Both the position numbers and the translations under genes were made by a program. Below the pieces are notes generated by a model. The model was not told the DNA's origin. It made no database searches and worked only from the letters and a program-made list of their open reading frames with translations. This document shows, in pieces, positions 45,749 to 53,893 of a stretch of DNA of 53,893 nt (positions are counted from its first letter, which is position 1; each line of letters starts with the position of its first letter). The stretch comes from a virus: the IMG/VR virus record IMGVR_UViG_3300036760_000504, positions 1 through 53,893 of that record. One strand, 5' to 3'.

Positions 45749-48216
45749 TGGCCACTTATACATCAACTCAAGCTGGTGATTGGAATGATCCCGCCACTTG
45801 GGGCGGCGGCGGATACCCCTCAGCTGCCGGAGACCTGGCTGTCATCGGCCATGCGGTTAATTATAACGTTTCTCACGCCTTTGTAGATATTGACGGTATG
45901 ACGAAGGCCAACCCCGGCGTAGTGTCTCAAACCGCACACGGGTTTCTATCGGACGACATTATTCAATTCCGTGGGATAACCCAGGACCCGACTCTCTCTA
46001 CCCAATGGGTGGCGATGAATAACCAGGGATATATTGTCGTAAAAATTGACAATAATTCCTATTCCCTGAAAACCTTGGCAGGAGTTGCGGTAGACACCTC
46101 CACTTTTACGAACGCCCTCGCCGCCGGCGATCCTGGCCAGGTACGGAAGCTGATACCATTAGGCACCGGCACCAGTGATGCGATTACCATTAATTCAGGC
46201 GGCGTGCTTAGTTTTGATAAAACTATGAACACCGATTTAACCCTGGCTCATAATGATATTAAAACTAATAACGGAGGCGAGTTCAGAGTTGGCAGTTCCG
46301 GCGGAAACAAAATCCCGAAACAATTCCTCGCTGAGGTTATGTTTATCAACACGGCGGATAACGCCAAGGGGTTAAATTTTGCTGATGGCGGCAAATTCAC
46401 CGCCTACGGCGACCCAAGTTACTTTGGGTCTGACTATCACTCAGTCCTCAAATATGGCGATATTGGAGGGTTAACCAGCACCTCGCCGGTAACCGTTACC
46501 TGGACCGGACATGGCCTTAGCAACGGGGACTATGTCTCTTTTGCTAATATTGCTCAGGCCGATTGGTCAACGCTTAATCAAGTAGCTTTCCAAATCACAT
46601 GGGTTTCTGCTGATACGTTTACTATTGTAAAAAATGCCGCTGCTTATGCTGCTTACAATACTGCCGACCCCGGCCTTGTGGGGTATGCTGCGGTTATCCC
46701 TGCCGCCGGAAATTCGGTTACTCTCAGGATTGCCGGAGACTTCACCACCAAATGGATTGCAGGTCAAGAACTCCTGGTACACAAAGGCGGGAACTACGCT
46801 AATGTCAGCAATGATTTTTGCCGTCTGGCCATTACCTCTGTTGCTGCCAATGGAAGCAATACTGATGTAGCTTGCACCGTCACTGAAAGGCCCGCTGCGT
46901 CATTAACCTGTTTAGTTAGCGCCGATGTGCTCAACGTCAGCCGCAACGTCATGTTTTACAAACTTGGCTACAATCCCAACCTTGGCCAAATTCAGACAAT
47001 TCGCCCAAGATTAGCCAATGCCAATGCGGCTGGAACCAGCAACATGAATATTCACGATGTTATGTTTGGCGGATGGTATACTGCTATTAGTGGAAACAAT
47101 GTGATATTTGAAGGCGTTATCAGAAACGGGTTTAGAAATGGTGGTACATTATGTACAATAACTGGAATAATAATGGCACATAGTGATGCCTTTTATGGTT
47201 TAATAAATTCATCATTTAATGGTTATATTGTAAATGGTGGTACAATTCAGGGTGGTAGAGAAGGCAGTGTGTCAGGAAATATTTATGGTTGCAATACTGC
47301 ACTCAATGCTCCTATGAACCATATATATGCCAACGTCTATTCTTGTTCAGTTGGATTGGCAAGTGGTGACGGAGCAATAATGACTGGAAATCTGGGCTTT
47401 AATGGAGCCGGGATTGCAATGGCAAATGCCACTACTTTAAACTTTGGCGGTGGAGGTGTAAGTAATGCCAGTCCAATTCCTGATGCAATCTTGATAAATA
47501 GTAAGACGCCAAGCACATTAGTAATAACAAATCGCAATAATCTCATATATGTTGGCCGGTATAGATTTGAGCACTACCAGCAGGTAGCCAATACCCATTA
47601 TATCTGCAATGCCTATGGGGATGTTTTCAAAGTGCCAACTGGCGGCGTAGGCCCGGACGGCGTAAACGATAACCCAACCCAGCGAAGCGGTGGTAACGCC
47701 GATGTCATAAAAGCCTGCAATATACAGACCAACTGCTCTGCCTCTAACTATTTGGAACTTTTCAATATCCGCCTATGGGCCGAAGCAAGTGTTAGCAAGA
47801 CCTATCGCTTCTATGTGCAAACCACCTATGCCACAGGAAGCCCCCCTCTGCCAACCGCCTCTTTCAAGCTCTACGGCGAATATCTTGACCAAGGAAGCGG
47901 GGGACGCCTGGCCACGGTTTCCTCAACTCAGGATATTGCTACCAGAGCTAACGCCGCCGATTGGACTCAGTATGTAGAAGTGACAATTAATCCGGCGCAG
48001 ACAGGATATATCAACCTTTATCTCCGGCTCATGGAGTATGAATCAGGCAATAAGGTGTGGATAGACCCGATGGTCGCCATAACTGGCGGCAATGCCGTAA
48101 CCGTAACGCCGAGATGGAGTTATGGAGAGGTGCAGTTAGATATTGACCCGGTGGGCGGAGGTGGAGGTGGAGGTCTGTTAACTCATCCTGGGATGAGAGG
48201 AGGATTAAACGGATGA
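45748..48216 (+). CDS. Large beta-rich virion protein with G8-like N-terminus
   Basis: An 822-residue protein. The start (STQAGDWNDPATWGGGGYPS) resembles the G8/CEMIP-type beta domain. Residues about 430-610 look like a right-handed beta-helix (repeated short strands with Asn and Gly: GNNVIFEGVIRNGF) and are encoded by AT-richer DNA (about 47040-47560). The C-terminus ends in a glycine run. Asn, Ser and Thr content is high. Its site between head and connector genes suggests a head fibre or spike, and it might be the target of the neighbouring glycosyltransferases. Confidence 0.72.
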   Translation: MATYTSTQAGDWNDPATWGGGGYPSAAGDLAVIGHAVNYNVSHAFVDIDGMTKANPGVVSQTAHGFLSDDIIQFRGITQDPTLSTQWVAMNNQGYIVVKIDNNSYSLKTLAGVAVDTSTFTNALAAGDPGQVRKLIPLGTGTSDAITINSGGVLSFDKTMNTDLTLAHNDIKTNNGGEFRVGSSGGNKIPKQFLAEVMFINTADNAKGLNFADGGKFTAYGDPSYFGSDYHSVLKYGDIGGLTSTSPVTVTWTGHGLSNGDYVSFANIAQADWSTLNQVAFQITWVSADTFTIVKNAAAYAAYNTADPGLVGYAAVIPAAGNSVTLRIAGDFTTKWIAGQELLVHKGGNYANVSNDFCRLAITSVAANGSNTDVACTVTERPAASLTCLVSADVLNVSRNVMFYKLGYNPNLGQIQTIRPRLANANAAGTSNMNIHDVMFGGWYTAISGNNVIFEGVIRNGFRNGGTLCTITGIIMAHSDAFYGLINSSFNGYIVNGGTIQGGREGSVSGNIYGCNTALNAPMNHIYANVYSCSVGLASGDGAIMTGNLGFNGAGIAMANATTLNFGGGGVSNASPIPDAILINSKTPSTLVITNRNNLIYVGRYRFEHYQQVANTHYICNAYGDVFKVPTGGVGPDGVNDNPTQRSGGNADVIKACNIQTNCSASNYLELFNIRLWAEASVSKTYRFYVQTTYATGSPPLPTASFKLYGEYLDQGSGGRLATVSSTQDIATRANAADWTQYVEVTINPAQTGYINLYLRLMEYESGNKVWIDPMVAITGGNAVTVTPRWSYGEVQLDIDPVGGGGGGGLLTHPGMRGGLNG

Positions 48217-49772
48217 TTTTACCTCCTGGCGTTACCTCAGTTATAAAACACGTTTTCCTCCAAGACAGCACTGTTACAACCGGGGCCGGCAAGACCGCCC
48301 TGGCCTTTGGAGACATCACCGCCTACTACGTCCGGGCTGGGGGGACGTTGACCGCATTAACACTGGAAACCATTGCCACCCTCGGTACCTGGGCCTCTGG
48401 TGGAGATAACCATCTTGGCTTCAAAAAATTAGACGATACCAATGCGCCTGGGGTCTATGAGATCCACCTCCCGAACAACATCCTGGCGGCCGGTGCTAAT
48501 CAGGTCACTATCCAGTTGAGAGCGGCTGGTGCTGCTCCCTGCAACATTGAAATCCAACTCAGAGCAGTGCCCGCTCAGGTAACAAGCCAGGACAACATCG
48601 ACTTCGGTGCCCTTCAAAAGGCTTCTCTAAACGCCGCAACCCCGGCCAGTGTGCAAAATATCCCAGCGACAGGTTCTGGATTTACGGCGCTGGGGGATAC
48701 CCGGATTGCCAACCTGGATGCGGCGGTGAGCAGCCGGTCAACTTTGACTGCCCAACAGGTTTGGGAATATACCACCCGCACATTAAGCAGCTTCGGGACA
48801 TTAGCAGCTGATGTAGCAACGGCGGTTTGGGGAGCAGGAGCCCGCACCCTTACCAGTTTCGGCACCCTGGCAGCTGATGCGGCGGCAGCGGTGTGGGCGA
48901 GTGTTACCCGGAGCCTAACCGATAAGGCCGGATTTACTATCTCGGGCGCCAAGACGACCTTGGATGCCCTACAAGATTTATCTCAGGCTGGAGCGCAGGC
49001 GGGTTCGATGGCGGCCCTCAATGCTTATGACCCCCCAACTAAGGCTGAAATGGAATCTGCGGTGTCTCCTCTGGCCTTGGAGGCCACTCTGACCGCCATT
49101 AAAGGAGGAGGCTGGAGCACTCAAACCCTGGTGGCTATATCCGCCCTGGTGGACGACCTGGAGGGGCGTCTGACGGTGGCTCGGGCCGGCTACCTGGATG
49201 AACTGGCCCCGGCAAATATCCCGGCTGATATTGATACTCTTTTGGCACGGTTGACAGCACCCCGGGCCGGGTATCTGGATAACCTCTCAGCCGGCCCGGT
49301 AGCCCTGGAAGCAAATGTCCAGACCCACGCGGCTGCGGCTCTGACCGCCTATGATCCGCCCACCAAAGCCGAGTTGGATGATGCCCAGGCAGCCATCGAG
49401 ACCGCAATCAATCACATAGTCGTACCCCCTCCTGAGGGAGTAGCCCTTGAGACCACCCTAACTGCCATGAAGGGTGCCGGGTGGACGGACGAAACTCTCA
49501 AATCAATCAAAGCAGCCGTACTTGCCCAGGCGGGCAGCGGGACCGGGGCCATCACCTGGACCTATACCCTGACCCGATCAGATAATGGCCTGCCTATTGC
49601 CGACGCGGAGGTGTGGGTAACGACGGACCTGGCAGGGGTAAACGTCATCGCCTCGGGGCGCACCGATCAGAACGGGGTATTGACTTTCCGCCTGGACGCC
49701 GGGCCGGTTTATGTCTGGCGGAAAAAAACCGGATTTAATTTCGTCAATCCAGATTTAGAGGTGGTGAGCTAA
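48213..49772 (+). CDS. Repetitive fibre-like virion protein
   Basis: A 519-residue protein, coupled to the previous gene (ATGA). An N-terminal beta domain (about 1-120) is followed by alanine- and threonine-rich repeats; the unit SFGTLAADxAxAVW occurs twice (encoded about 48790-48900), and LxRLTAPRAGYLDNL- and YDPPTKAELD-type units also recur. The C-terminal 85 residues look like an Ig/transthyretin-type domain (DNGLPIADAEVWVTTDLAG). Likely a trimeric head-attached fibre. Stop overlaps the next start. Confidence 0.72.
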   Translation: MILPPGVTSVIKHVFLQDSTVTTGAGKTALAFGDITAYYVRAGGTLTALTLETIATLGTWASGGDNHLGFKKLDDTNAPGVYEIHLPNNILAAGANQVTIQLRAAGAAPCNIEIQLRAVPAQVTSQDNIDFGALQKASLNAATPASVQNIPATGSGFTALGDTRIANLDAAVSSRSTLTAQQVWEYTTRTLSSFGTLAADVATAVWGAGARTLTSFGTLAADAAAAVWASVTRSLTDKAGFTISGAKTTLDALQDLSQAGAQAGSMAALNAYDPPTKAEMESAVSPLALEATLTAIKGGGWSTQTLVAISALVDDLEGRLTVARAGYLDELAPANIPADIDTLLARLTAPRAGYLDNLSAGPVALEANVQTHAAAALTAYDPPTKAELDDAQAAIETAINHIVVPPPEGVALETTLTAMKGAGWTDETLKSIKAAVLAQAGSGTGAITWTYTLTRSDNGLPIADAEVWVTTDLAGVNVIASGRTDQNGVLTFRLDAGPVYVWRKKTGFNFVNPDLEVVS

Positions 49773-50377
49773 TGGGCGGCGCAGGGACCGGGACTCCAGC
49801 TTCAGGGGCTTTTGCTTTAACTACTCTCGCCAGCGTTACGCAACTTCTCGGCGAAACCGAAGCCCTGGATGTTGACGTGCAGGCGCAACTGGAAGCTAAG
49901 ATCACTGAGATTTCGGCTCGGGCCGCACAGTTTTGTAATCGTGAGTTCGAACTGGTGGAGAGGGTATCCTATCACGACGGCGGGGGCCGGTTTCTCTTCC
50001 TGACCGAAGTGCCGGTATCCGAGGTCGCCAAAATTCTCTATTCCTACACCTGGGAATGGGAAGCGGCAACCGAGTATGGCACCTCTGACTATGCCCTGGT
50101 GAACGCCGCGGCCGGGATGATCGGGTATAAGGGCGGGGGGTGCTGGCCAGGCGGAAGCAAGGCTTACCAAGTAACCTACACCGGGGGATATGCCACTATC
50201 CCGGCGGACCTTGAAGGGGCTGTCTGTCAGCAGGTCGTCTATGAATGGCGCCGGCGCAACGACCCGGGCCTGAGTGCTGTTTCCCTCCCAGATGGCACGA
50301 TCAACAAGATGCAGGTGGGCGAATGGCTTGAGTCAGTGAAGGCCACCCTTAACCGTTACCGCGTGAGGCCTGGGTGA
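49772..50377 (+). CDS. Head-tail connector (gp6/gp15-like adaptor)
   Basis: A 201-residue protein with helices ISARAAQFCNREFELVER, a strand with LTEVPVSEVAKIL and a C-terminal helix that begins PADLEGAVCQQVVYEW; this is the pattern of phage gp6/gp15-type adaptors that sit under the portal. It begins on the upstream stop codon (TAATG) and ends on the next start (TGATG). Confidence 0.82.
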   Translation: MGGAGTGTPASGAFALTTLASVTQLLGETEALDVDVQAQLEAKITEISARAAQFCNREFELVERVSYHDGGGRFLFLTEVPVSEVAKILYSYTWEWEAATEYGTSDYALVNAAAGMIGYKGGGCWPGGSKAYQVTYTGGYATIPADLEGAVCQQVVYEWRRRNDPGLSAVSLPDGTINKMQVGEWLESVKATLNRYRVRPG

Positions 50378-51009
50378 TGGCTGAGAAAGACGCAATTCAG
50401 AACATTGATAAGATGATCCAGACTATCATCCCCAAGGTGATCCAGGCGGTTTCCCGCACGGCCACGAAGGTTGAGGAGAAGTTGCTACGGCAGCACATGG
50501 CGGGGGCCAGCGATCATTCTCTCGCCAAGCGCACCGGGACCGCCGCCAGGAGTTTGAAGGCGGAGCCCGCCACGGCACAGGGAACCATTGTTACATCTAA
50601 GATCACCAGCGGGGTCGGTTACTTGAGGATCCATTTCACCGGCGGAACCATCAAAGCCACGAAAAAGTTCCTGACCATCCCGACTGACTTCGCCAAAACT
50701 AACGCCGGAGTCGCCAAGGGGCGGATGATTAAGGAAGGCAACACCTGGACCTTTTTGGGGATGCCGACCTTCATAGCCAAAGGGATCATTTTCGGCAAGG
50801 TCGGCGGGGCGCTGAGACGCTCTGAAGGTATCCGGCAGCGCCGGACGGCGGGGGAGAAGATGGCCCAAGGGACAATCATCCCCCTGTTCATCCTCAAGAA
50901 CTCGGTGGTCATCAAGCGCCGGATTGATCCACAGGTGGACATCGTGCAGTGGGCCAAGCCGGTTTTAACGGAGGAGCTTAAAAAGGCCGGGCTTCTCACG
51001 GTTGGGTAA
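50377..51009 (+). CDS. Head-tail joining protein (HK97 gp10-like)
   Basis: A 210-residue basic protein with helical N-terminus (QAVSRTATKVEEKLL), SLAKRTGTAARSL and a C-terminal helix (WAKPVLTEELKKAGL). Size and order between adaptor and tail terminator fit gp10-type or related morphogenesis proteins. GTG 50374 is an alternative start. Confidence 0.7.
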   Translation: MAEKDAIQNIDKMIQTIIPKVIQAVSRTATKVEEKLLRQHMAGASDHSLAKRTGTAARSLKAEPATAQGTIVTSKITSGVGYLRIHFTGGTIKATKKFLTIPTDFAKTNAGVAKGRMIKEGNTWTFLGMPTFIAKGIIFGKVGGALRRSEGIRQRRTAGEKMAQGTIIPLFILKNSVVIKRRIDPQVDIVQWAKPVLTEELKKAGLLTVG

Positions 51010-51012
51010 ATC

Positions 51013-51474
51013 ATGGCGGATACCATTCAGACGCAGTTTATGAAAACCCTGGAAACGGCCCTGACAGCCGGGGTCGCCGGAGTTGAAAAAGTGCATCGTC
51101 GCGACCCCCAAGGGACCGATTTGGAGAAGATTAAGCGGGCTCAGCTATTTTTTTACGAGGCTGATCCTGCTACCCGGGAGCGCGGCAACCGCCATGCTGA
51201 AGGGAAATTATCTATTGAAATGGTGGCCTGGGTTCGTCTCAAGGCCGACAAAGATTATGGCTATCCAACCTTCTACGACAAAGCGGAAGAGATCGCCGCC
51301 CAGGTGTACACGGTGATGTTCGGCGCAACGGTCCTGGTCAGCCCGGTAAAAAAGGTTGAAGAGGAACTGAAGCGCCCGGCTATCGGAAATGAGTCGTTTG
51401 GCGAACTGGTCCTGCGTTACCGGGTCACCTACGGTCACGCCCTTAATAACCCCTTTACCGTCACATTAACTTAG
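51013..51474 (+). CDS. Tail terminator-like protein
   Basis: A 153-residue protein with an N-terminal helix (TQFMKTLETALTAG), beta strands (LSIEMVAWVRL) and VTYGHALNNPF at the end, located directly before the tail tube. This matches the position and mixed alpha/beta pattern of tail terminator proteins that cap the tail tube. Confidence 0.72.
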   Translation: MADTIQTQFMKTLETALTAGVAGVEKVHRRDPQGTDLEKIKRAQLFFYEADPATRERGNRHAEGKLSIEMVAWVRLKADKDYGYPTFYDKAEEIAAQVYTVMFGATVLVSPVKKVEEELKRPAIGNESFGELVLRYRVTYGHALNNPFTVTLT

Positions 51475-51486
51475 GAGGATTGAACC

Positions 51487-52653
51487 ATGTCAACCCCGCC
51501 GAGCTTAAACAATATCACTGTCCCCGGTGGTATCAGCCTGCATTTCGATACTGGCACCGGGATGCGCGACCTGGGGGAAATTGTTCCCGATAGCGTGAAG
51601 ATTAAACAGAAAACCGATGAGCTGCGGATTGATTCGCAGCGGTCAGGGAAACTCCGGCTCATGGACATCATCTCCAAACGGGAAGAGTTCTCCCTGGAAT
51701 TTACCCTGATTGACCCGGTGATCGACAACCTGCGGCCTTTCCTGAAGGGCGGGGCCGTCACTGTGGTTGGCGAAGGCACCGATGCCATTGTGGACCAGAA
51801 AGCCACACTGTCCGGCATCCTGCTTACCTCCCTGGGGAAATACGGCCTCACGGCGGTCACGGTGCGCCAGTTCCTGGACAAGTGTTTCGTCTATGACGGG
51901 GCGGCCTACACCGACCGCTCGGCGGAGGCGGACACCCTGGCCGGCACCCCCTTCACCACCCTTACCGATGCGAATGACGTGCTTTATCTGGGCAAGCTCA
52001 CCCCGTTTACCGAGGTGTATTTCGACTTCGCGGTGAACGGGAATTATGGAGCCGTGGTGGTGAAATACTGGAACGGCAGCACTTGGGCGGCAGTAACCAA
52101 TCTGGGCGGCCCGGCAGCGGCCTTGGCGGCGGACGGCAAGATGTACTGGGATTTGCCAGCCGACTGGGCCACTACCATCGTCAACAGCTCTGATGCGATG
52201 TACTGGATCATGATCACGGCCACCACGCCCTGGACTACTCCGGCCACCATCAACTGCATCCGGCAAAACGCGGTCCAAAACACCGACTACATCCTGGACC
52301 CGGGCCAGGTCACCGGCGGGCTGTACACGGGCCGGGTTGGCCGGCTGGCCGGCGGGTTCCTGGCGGATGGCGAAGAGGTCATGGTGAGCTTCACCTACGC
52401 CACCTGGGAAAGCTTGAAGTTCCCCATCGGGGCAGCAGATTTTCAGCAGGGTTCGGCCCGGATGGACTTCTCTCCGGATGTCGGGCTGTCGGGAAAGTGC
52501 CATATCCACAAGTGCCGGATAAAGCCGAATGGGGATCTGGATTTTAACCCGGATAAGGAATTGCGGCTCCCAATGGTTTTGGAAGCCCTGGACAACTACG
52601 CGATCACGCCTACGTCTCCGTATGCGGATTGGGAAGCCCTGAGTGAGTCGTGA
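51487..52653 (+). CDS. Major tail tube protein with inserted domain
   Basis: A 388-residue protein behind AGGAGG. Residues 1-130 (MRDLGEIVPDSVKIKQKTDE, then LRIDSQRSGKLRLMDIIS) and about 280-388 form the tube fold. Between them about 140 residues (YLGKLTPFTEVYFDFAVNGN to NCIRQN) look like a jelly-roll domain facing outward. Length is therefore above the usual 200-250. It precedes the tail assembly chaperones. Confidence 0.85.
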   Translation: MSTPPSLNNITVPGGISLHFDTGTGMRDLGEIVPDSVKIKQKTDELRIDSQRSGKLRLMDIISKREEFSLEFTLIDPVIDNLRPFLKGGAVTVVGEGTDAIVDQKATLSGILLTSLGKYGLTAVTVRQFLDKCFVYDGAAYTDRSAEADTLAGTPFTTLTDANDVLYLGKLTPFTEVYFDFAVNGNYGAVVVKYWNGSTWAAVTNLGGPAAALAADGKMYWDLPADWATTIVNSSDAMYWIMITATTPWTTPATINCIRQNAVQNTDYILDPGQVTGGLYTGRVGRLAGGFLADGEEVMVSFTYATWESLKFPIGAADFQQGSARMDFSPDVGLSGKCHIHKCRIKPNGDLDFNPDKELRLPMVLEALDNYAITPTSPYADWEALSES

Positions 52654-52671
52654 GCCGGGGCCGGAGGGTTA

Positions 52672-53088
52672 ATGGCTACTGGAAAAGATAAGACGGCAGC
52701 GCCGAAGGGGCCGGATGAACTTGACGTCCTACTTTCGGAAGTTGAGATCGGCCCCTATTCGATCAAGCCCTGGTCTTTCGGGCGGTTCAAAAAGGTCTAT
52801 CCGGTTTTGGTTGGGATGATCCCTGCCTTCCAGGGCCTGGGCCTGACTGCGGATAACCTTCAAGAGGAACTGACAAGCCGGGGTCTGGAAATTGTCGGGG
52901 CGGTCTTGCCGGTTGTTTCGCCCTTGGTTGCGGCCACACTGGACATCCCGGAAACGGAAGTCGATGAGATGGACTTTGAGCGAGCCGCGGTCATTGGTCT
53001 GACTATCATCGCCCAGAACGTGGGCCGGATAAAAAACTCCTTGCCCCTGATCATGGGTCAGTTCAAGTCGATGGTCAGGGCGGCTTAA
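52672..53088 (+). CDS. Tail assembly chaperone, short form (gpG-like)
   Basis: A 138-residue protein between tube and tape measure. YSIKPWSFGRFKKVYPVLVG is followed by helices. Near the 3' end the frame carries the slippery heptamer A AAA AAC at 53031-53037; a -1 shift there opens the frame that continues to 53429 without a stop. The normal product ends at 53088. Confidence 0.87.
   Translation: MATGKDKTAAPKGPDELDVLLSEVEIGPYSIKPWSFGRFKKVYPVLVGMIPAFQGLGLTADNLQEELTSRGLEIVGAVLPVVSPLVAATLDIPETEVDEMDFERAAVIGLTIIAQNVGRIKNSLPLIMGQFKSMVRAA
53031..53037 (+). other. Programmed -1 frameshift site (A AAA AAC)
   Basis: The heptamer is in the right phase of the chaperone frame (codons ATA AAA AAC). After a -1 slip the reading continues CTC CTT GCC CCT and stays open to 53429. 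This is the classical X XXY YYZ type used for the G-GT chaperones of long-tailed phages. Confidence 0.9.
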
Positions 53089-53429
53089 ACTTTACCCGGG
53101 CACTTGAGGTGCTATCCAACCGCGGCCACAGCCTCAAGGCCCTGCTGCATGAATACCCTATGGACTTGGTAGCAAATCTCTACCGGGCAGCCATGGAAAA
53201 CCGGCGGGACGAGATCAAGGCCGAGGTATTGGGGCTGACAGTCGCGGTCACGAATGCCATAGACGTAACCATCGGCGGCGGTAAGGGGAACATCTTGAAC
53301 GACTGGTTCAAGGCAATGGACGATCCTGGGAGAGAACGGCTGCAAGAGCCCAAGCCCAAGCGGTCAAAACTCTCCCCGGACGCCATAGCGTTTTTTAGCG
53401 GCCTACCCACGAAACCCAAAAAGGATTGA
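53037..53429 (+). CDS. Tail assembly chaperone, frameshift extension (gpT-like)
   Basis: About 130 codons read in the -1 frame, giving a fusion with the first 122 residues of the gene at 52672 (about 252 residues in total). The extension has QGGLNFTRALEVLSNRGHSL, then a helical domain with LVANLYRAAMENRRDEIKA and a proline-lysine tail. The only in-frame start (GTG 53109) has no good ribosome site, so the frameshift is the likely route. The long form should bind the tape measure, encoded next. Confidence 0.85.
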   Translation, partial: LLAPDHGSVQVDGQGGLNFTRALEVLSNRGHSLKALLHEYPMDLVANLYRAAMENRRDEIKAEVLGLTVAVTNAIDVTIGGGKGNILNDWFKAMDDPGRERLQEPKPKRSKLSPDAIAFFSGLPTKPKKD

Positions 53430-53431
53430 CC

Positions 53432-53893
53432 ATGGCTGACAATGAAGCCCTTGGAACCCTGATATCTAAATTAGTGGTTGATGTAGCCGACTTGAAGAAG
53501 GGACTTCAAGATGGCCGCAATGAGCTCACTGCTTTTAAGTCTTTCAGTAGCGACCTGTCTGCCAAGATTAAGACCGCTTTAACCTTCACCGTGGGAATCC
53601 TGGGCGTTAGCGCCCTGATAGGCGAACTCAAAAGTCTGACTGAGGATGTGGTCAGCGTCGGGTCCAAACTGCAAACCCTTAAACTGGCGGCTTATGCCGT
53701 GGGTCAGAACTTCGGCTATACCGCCGGGGTAATCGACTCTTTTGTCGTGGACCTGAAAAAGCTCAGGATTTCCTCCAGCGACGCCTATGAGGCGGTAAGT
53801 CAATTCGCCAGTCATGGCCTGGATCCTAGTAAGTTGCAGGCTATTGCCTTGGCAGCTCGGGATTTGGCGGTAGCGGCCGGCAAATCTCCCCAG
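53432..53893 (+). CDS. Tail tape-measure protein, N-terminal part
   Basis: The start of the 890-residue tape measure. ATG 53432 follows AAGGATTG. The first 112 residues (LISKLVVDVADLKKGLQDGR, then a hydrophobic FTVGILGVSALIG) lie before the repeat; the frame continues at base 2 of the window. Confidence 0.93.
   Translation, partial: MADNEALGTLISKLVVDVADLKKGLQDGRNELTAFKSFSSDLSAKIKTALTFTVGILGVSALIGELKSLTEDVVSVGSKLQTLKLAAYAVGQNFGYTAGVIDSFVVDLKKLRISSSDAYEAVSQFASHGLDPSKLQAIALAARDLAVAAGKSPQ
53767..53893. repeat. Terminal direct repeat, right copy
   Basis: Exact copy of bases 1-127 and in the same orientation; marks the end of the circular assembly. Confidence 0.93.

Noticed and set aside
51643-52509. 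Minus-strand ORF of 288 codons opposite the tail tube gene
   Set aside because: Antisense shadow without ribosome site; composition is rich in R, G and H, typical of such shadows.
1-53893. tRNA genes, CRISPR arrays, insertion sequences, cos or pac site
   Set aside because: Reading both strands I found no cloverleaf with a CCA arm, no spacer-repeat array and no transposase. The ends are assembly-derived, so they give no information on the packaging site.

Overview
The window is a complete, circular tailed-phage genome that was cut open inside the tape-measure gene. Bases 1-127 are repeated exactly at 53767-53893, so the unique length is 53,766 bp and the tape-measure gene (890 aa) runs across the ends. 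Gene content fits a siphovirus: HK97-type capsid, tail tube, long tape measure, and a lambda-like tip with an NlpC/P60 protein. The host is probably a Gram-negative bacterium, because there are lipobox lipoproteins, sigma70-type TTGACA promoters and strong GGAGG ribosome sites. A more exact host (for example Desulfobacterota) would be a guess. I saw no tRNA gene, CRISPR array, integrase or partition ATPase.

Layout, nearly all rightward. 35673-53893 and 1-9115: late structural genes, in the order portal-MuF fusion with an intein, prohead protease, major capsid, decoration protein, three glycosyltransferases, two large fibre-like proteins, head-tail connectors, tail tube, tail-assembly chaperones joined by a -1 frameshift, tape measure, tail tip, receptor-binding fibre. 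9134-11018: a SpeD-like protein and a lysis cassette. 11094-11870: a caspase-like protease. 12026-13463: a genetic switch (repressor leftward, leaderless Cro-like gene rightward, CII-like gene). 13464-19245: MT-A70 methylase with a PD-(D/E)XK partner, replication protein, DnaB helicase, and a second methylase that carries a nested HNH gene. 19235-23489: small genes, a cold-shock protein, a PAPS-reductase-like protein, a transglycosylase, a VRR-NUC nuclease and two terminase-nuclease-like proteins. 23611-28248: small terminase candidate, ParB-methylase, a leftward three-gene cassette (acidic protein, XRE regulator, radical SAM), and the terminase ATPase. 28317-35417: a repressor-controlled promoter, about 600 nt of apparently structured non-coding RNA, then recombination genes (RDF-like protein, Cas4-like nuclease, Rad50-like ATPase) interspersed with GGCNN pentanucleotide arrays and terminators.

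The regulatory picture is clear. A 16-bp operator (DTTAGY-N4-GCTAAM) overlaps three promoters of the same design: one before the Cro-like gene, one before the non-coding RNA, and one that fires leftward across the caspase gene. A separate operator lies in the promoter of the leftward cassette. The most unusual items are the large candidate RNA, the caspase-like protease with a repressor-controlled antisense promoter, the HNH gene nested in a second frame of a methylase with its own consensus promoter, the terminase split between two distant genes, and the intein with an atypical nuclease in a portal-MuF fusion.
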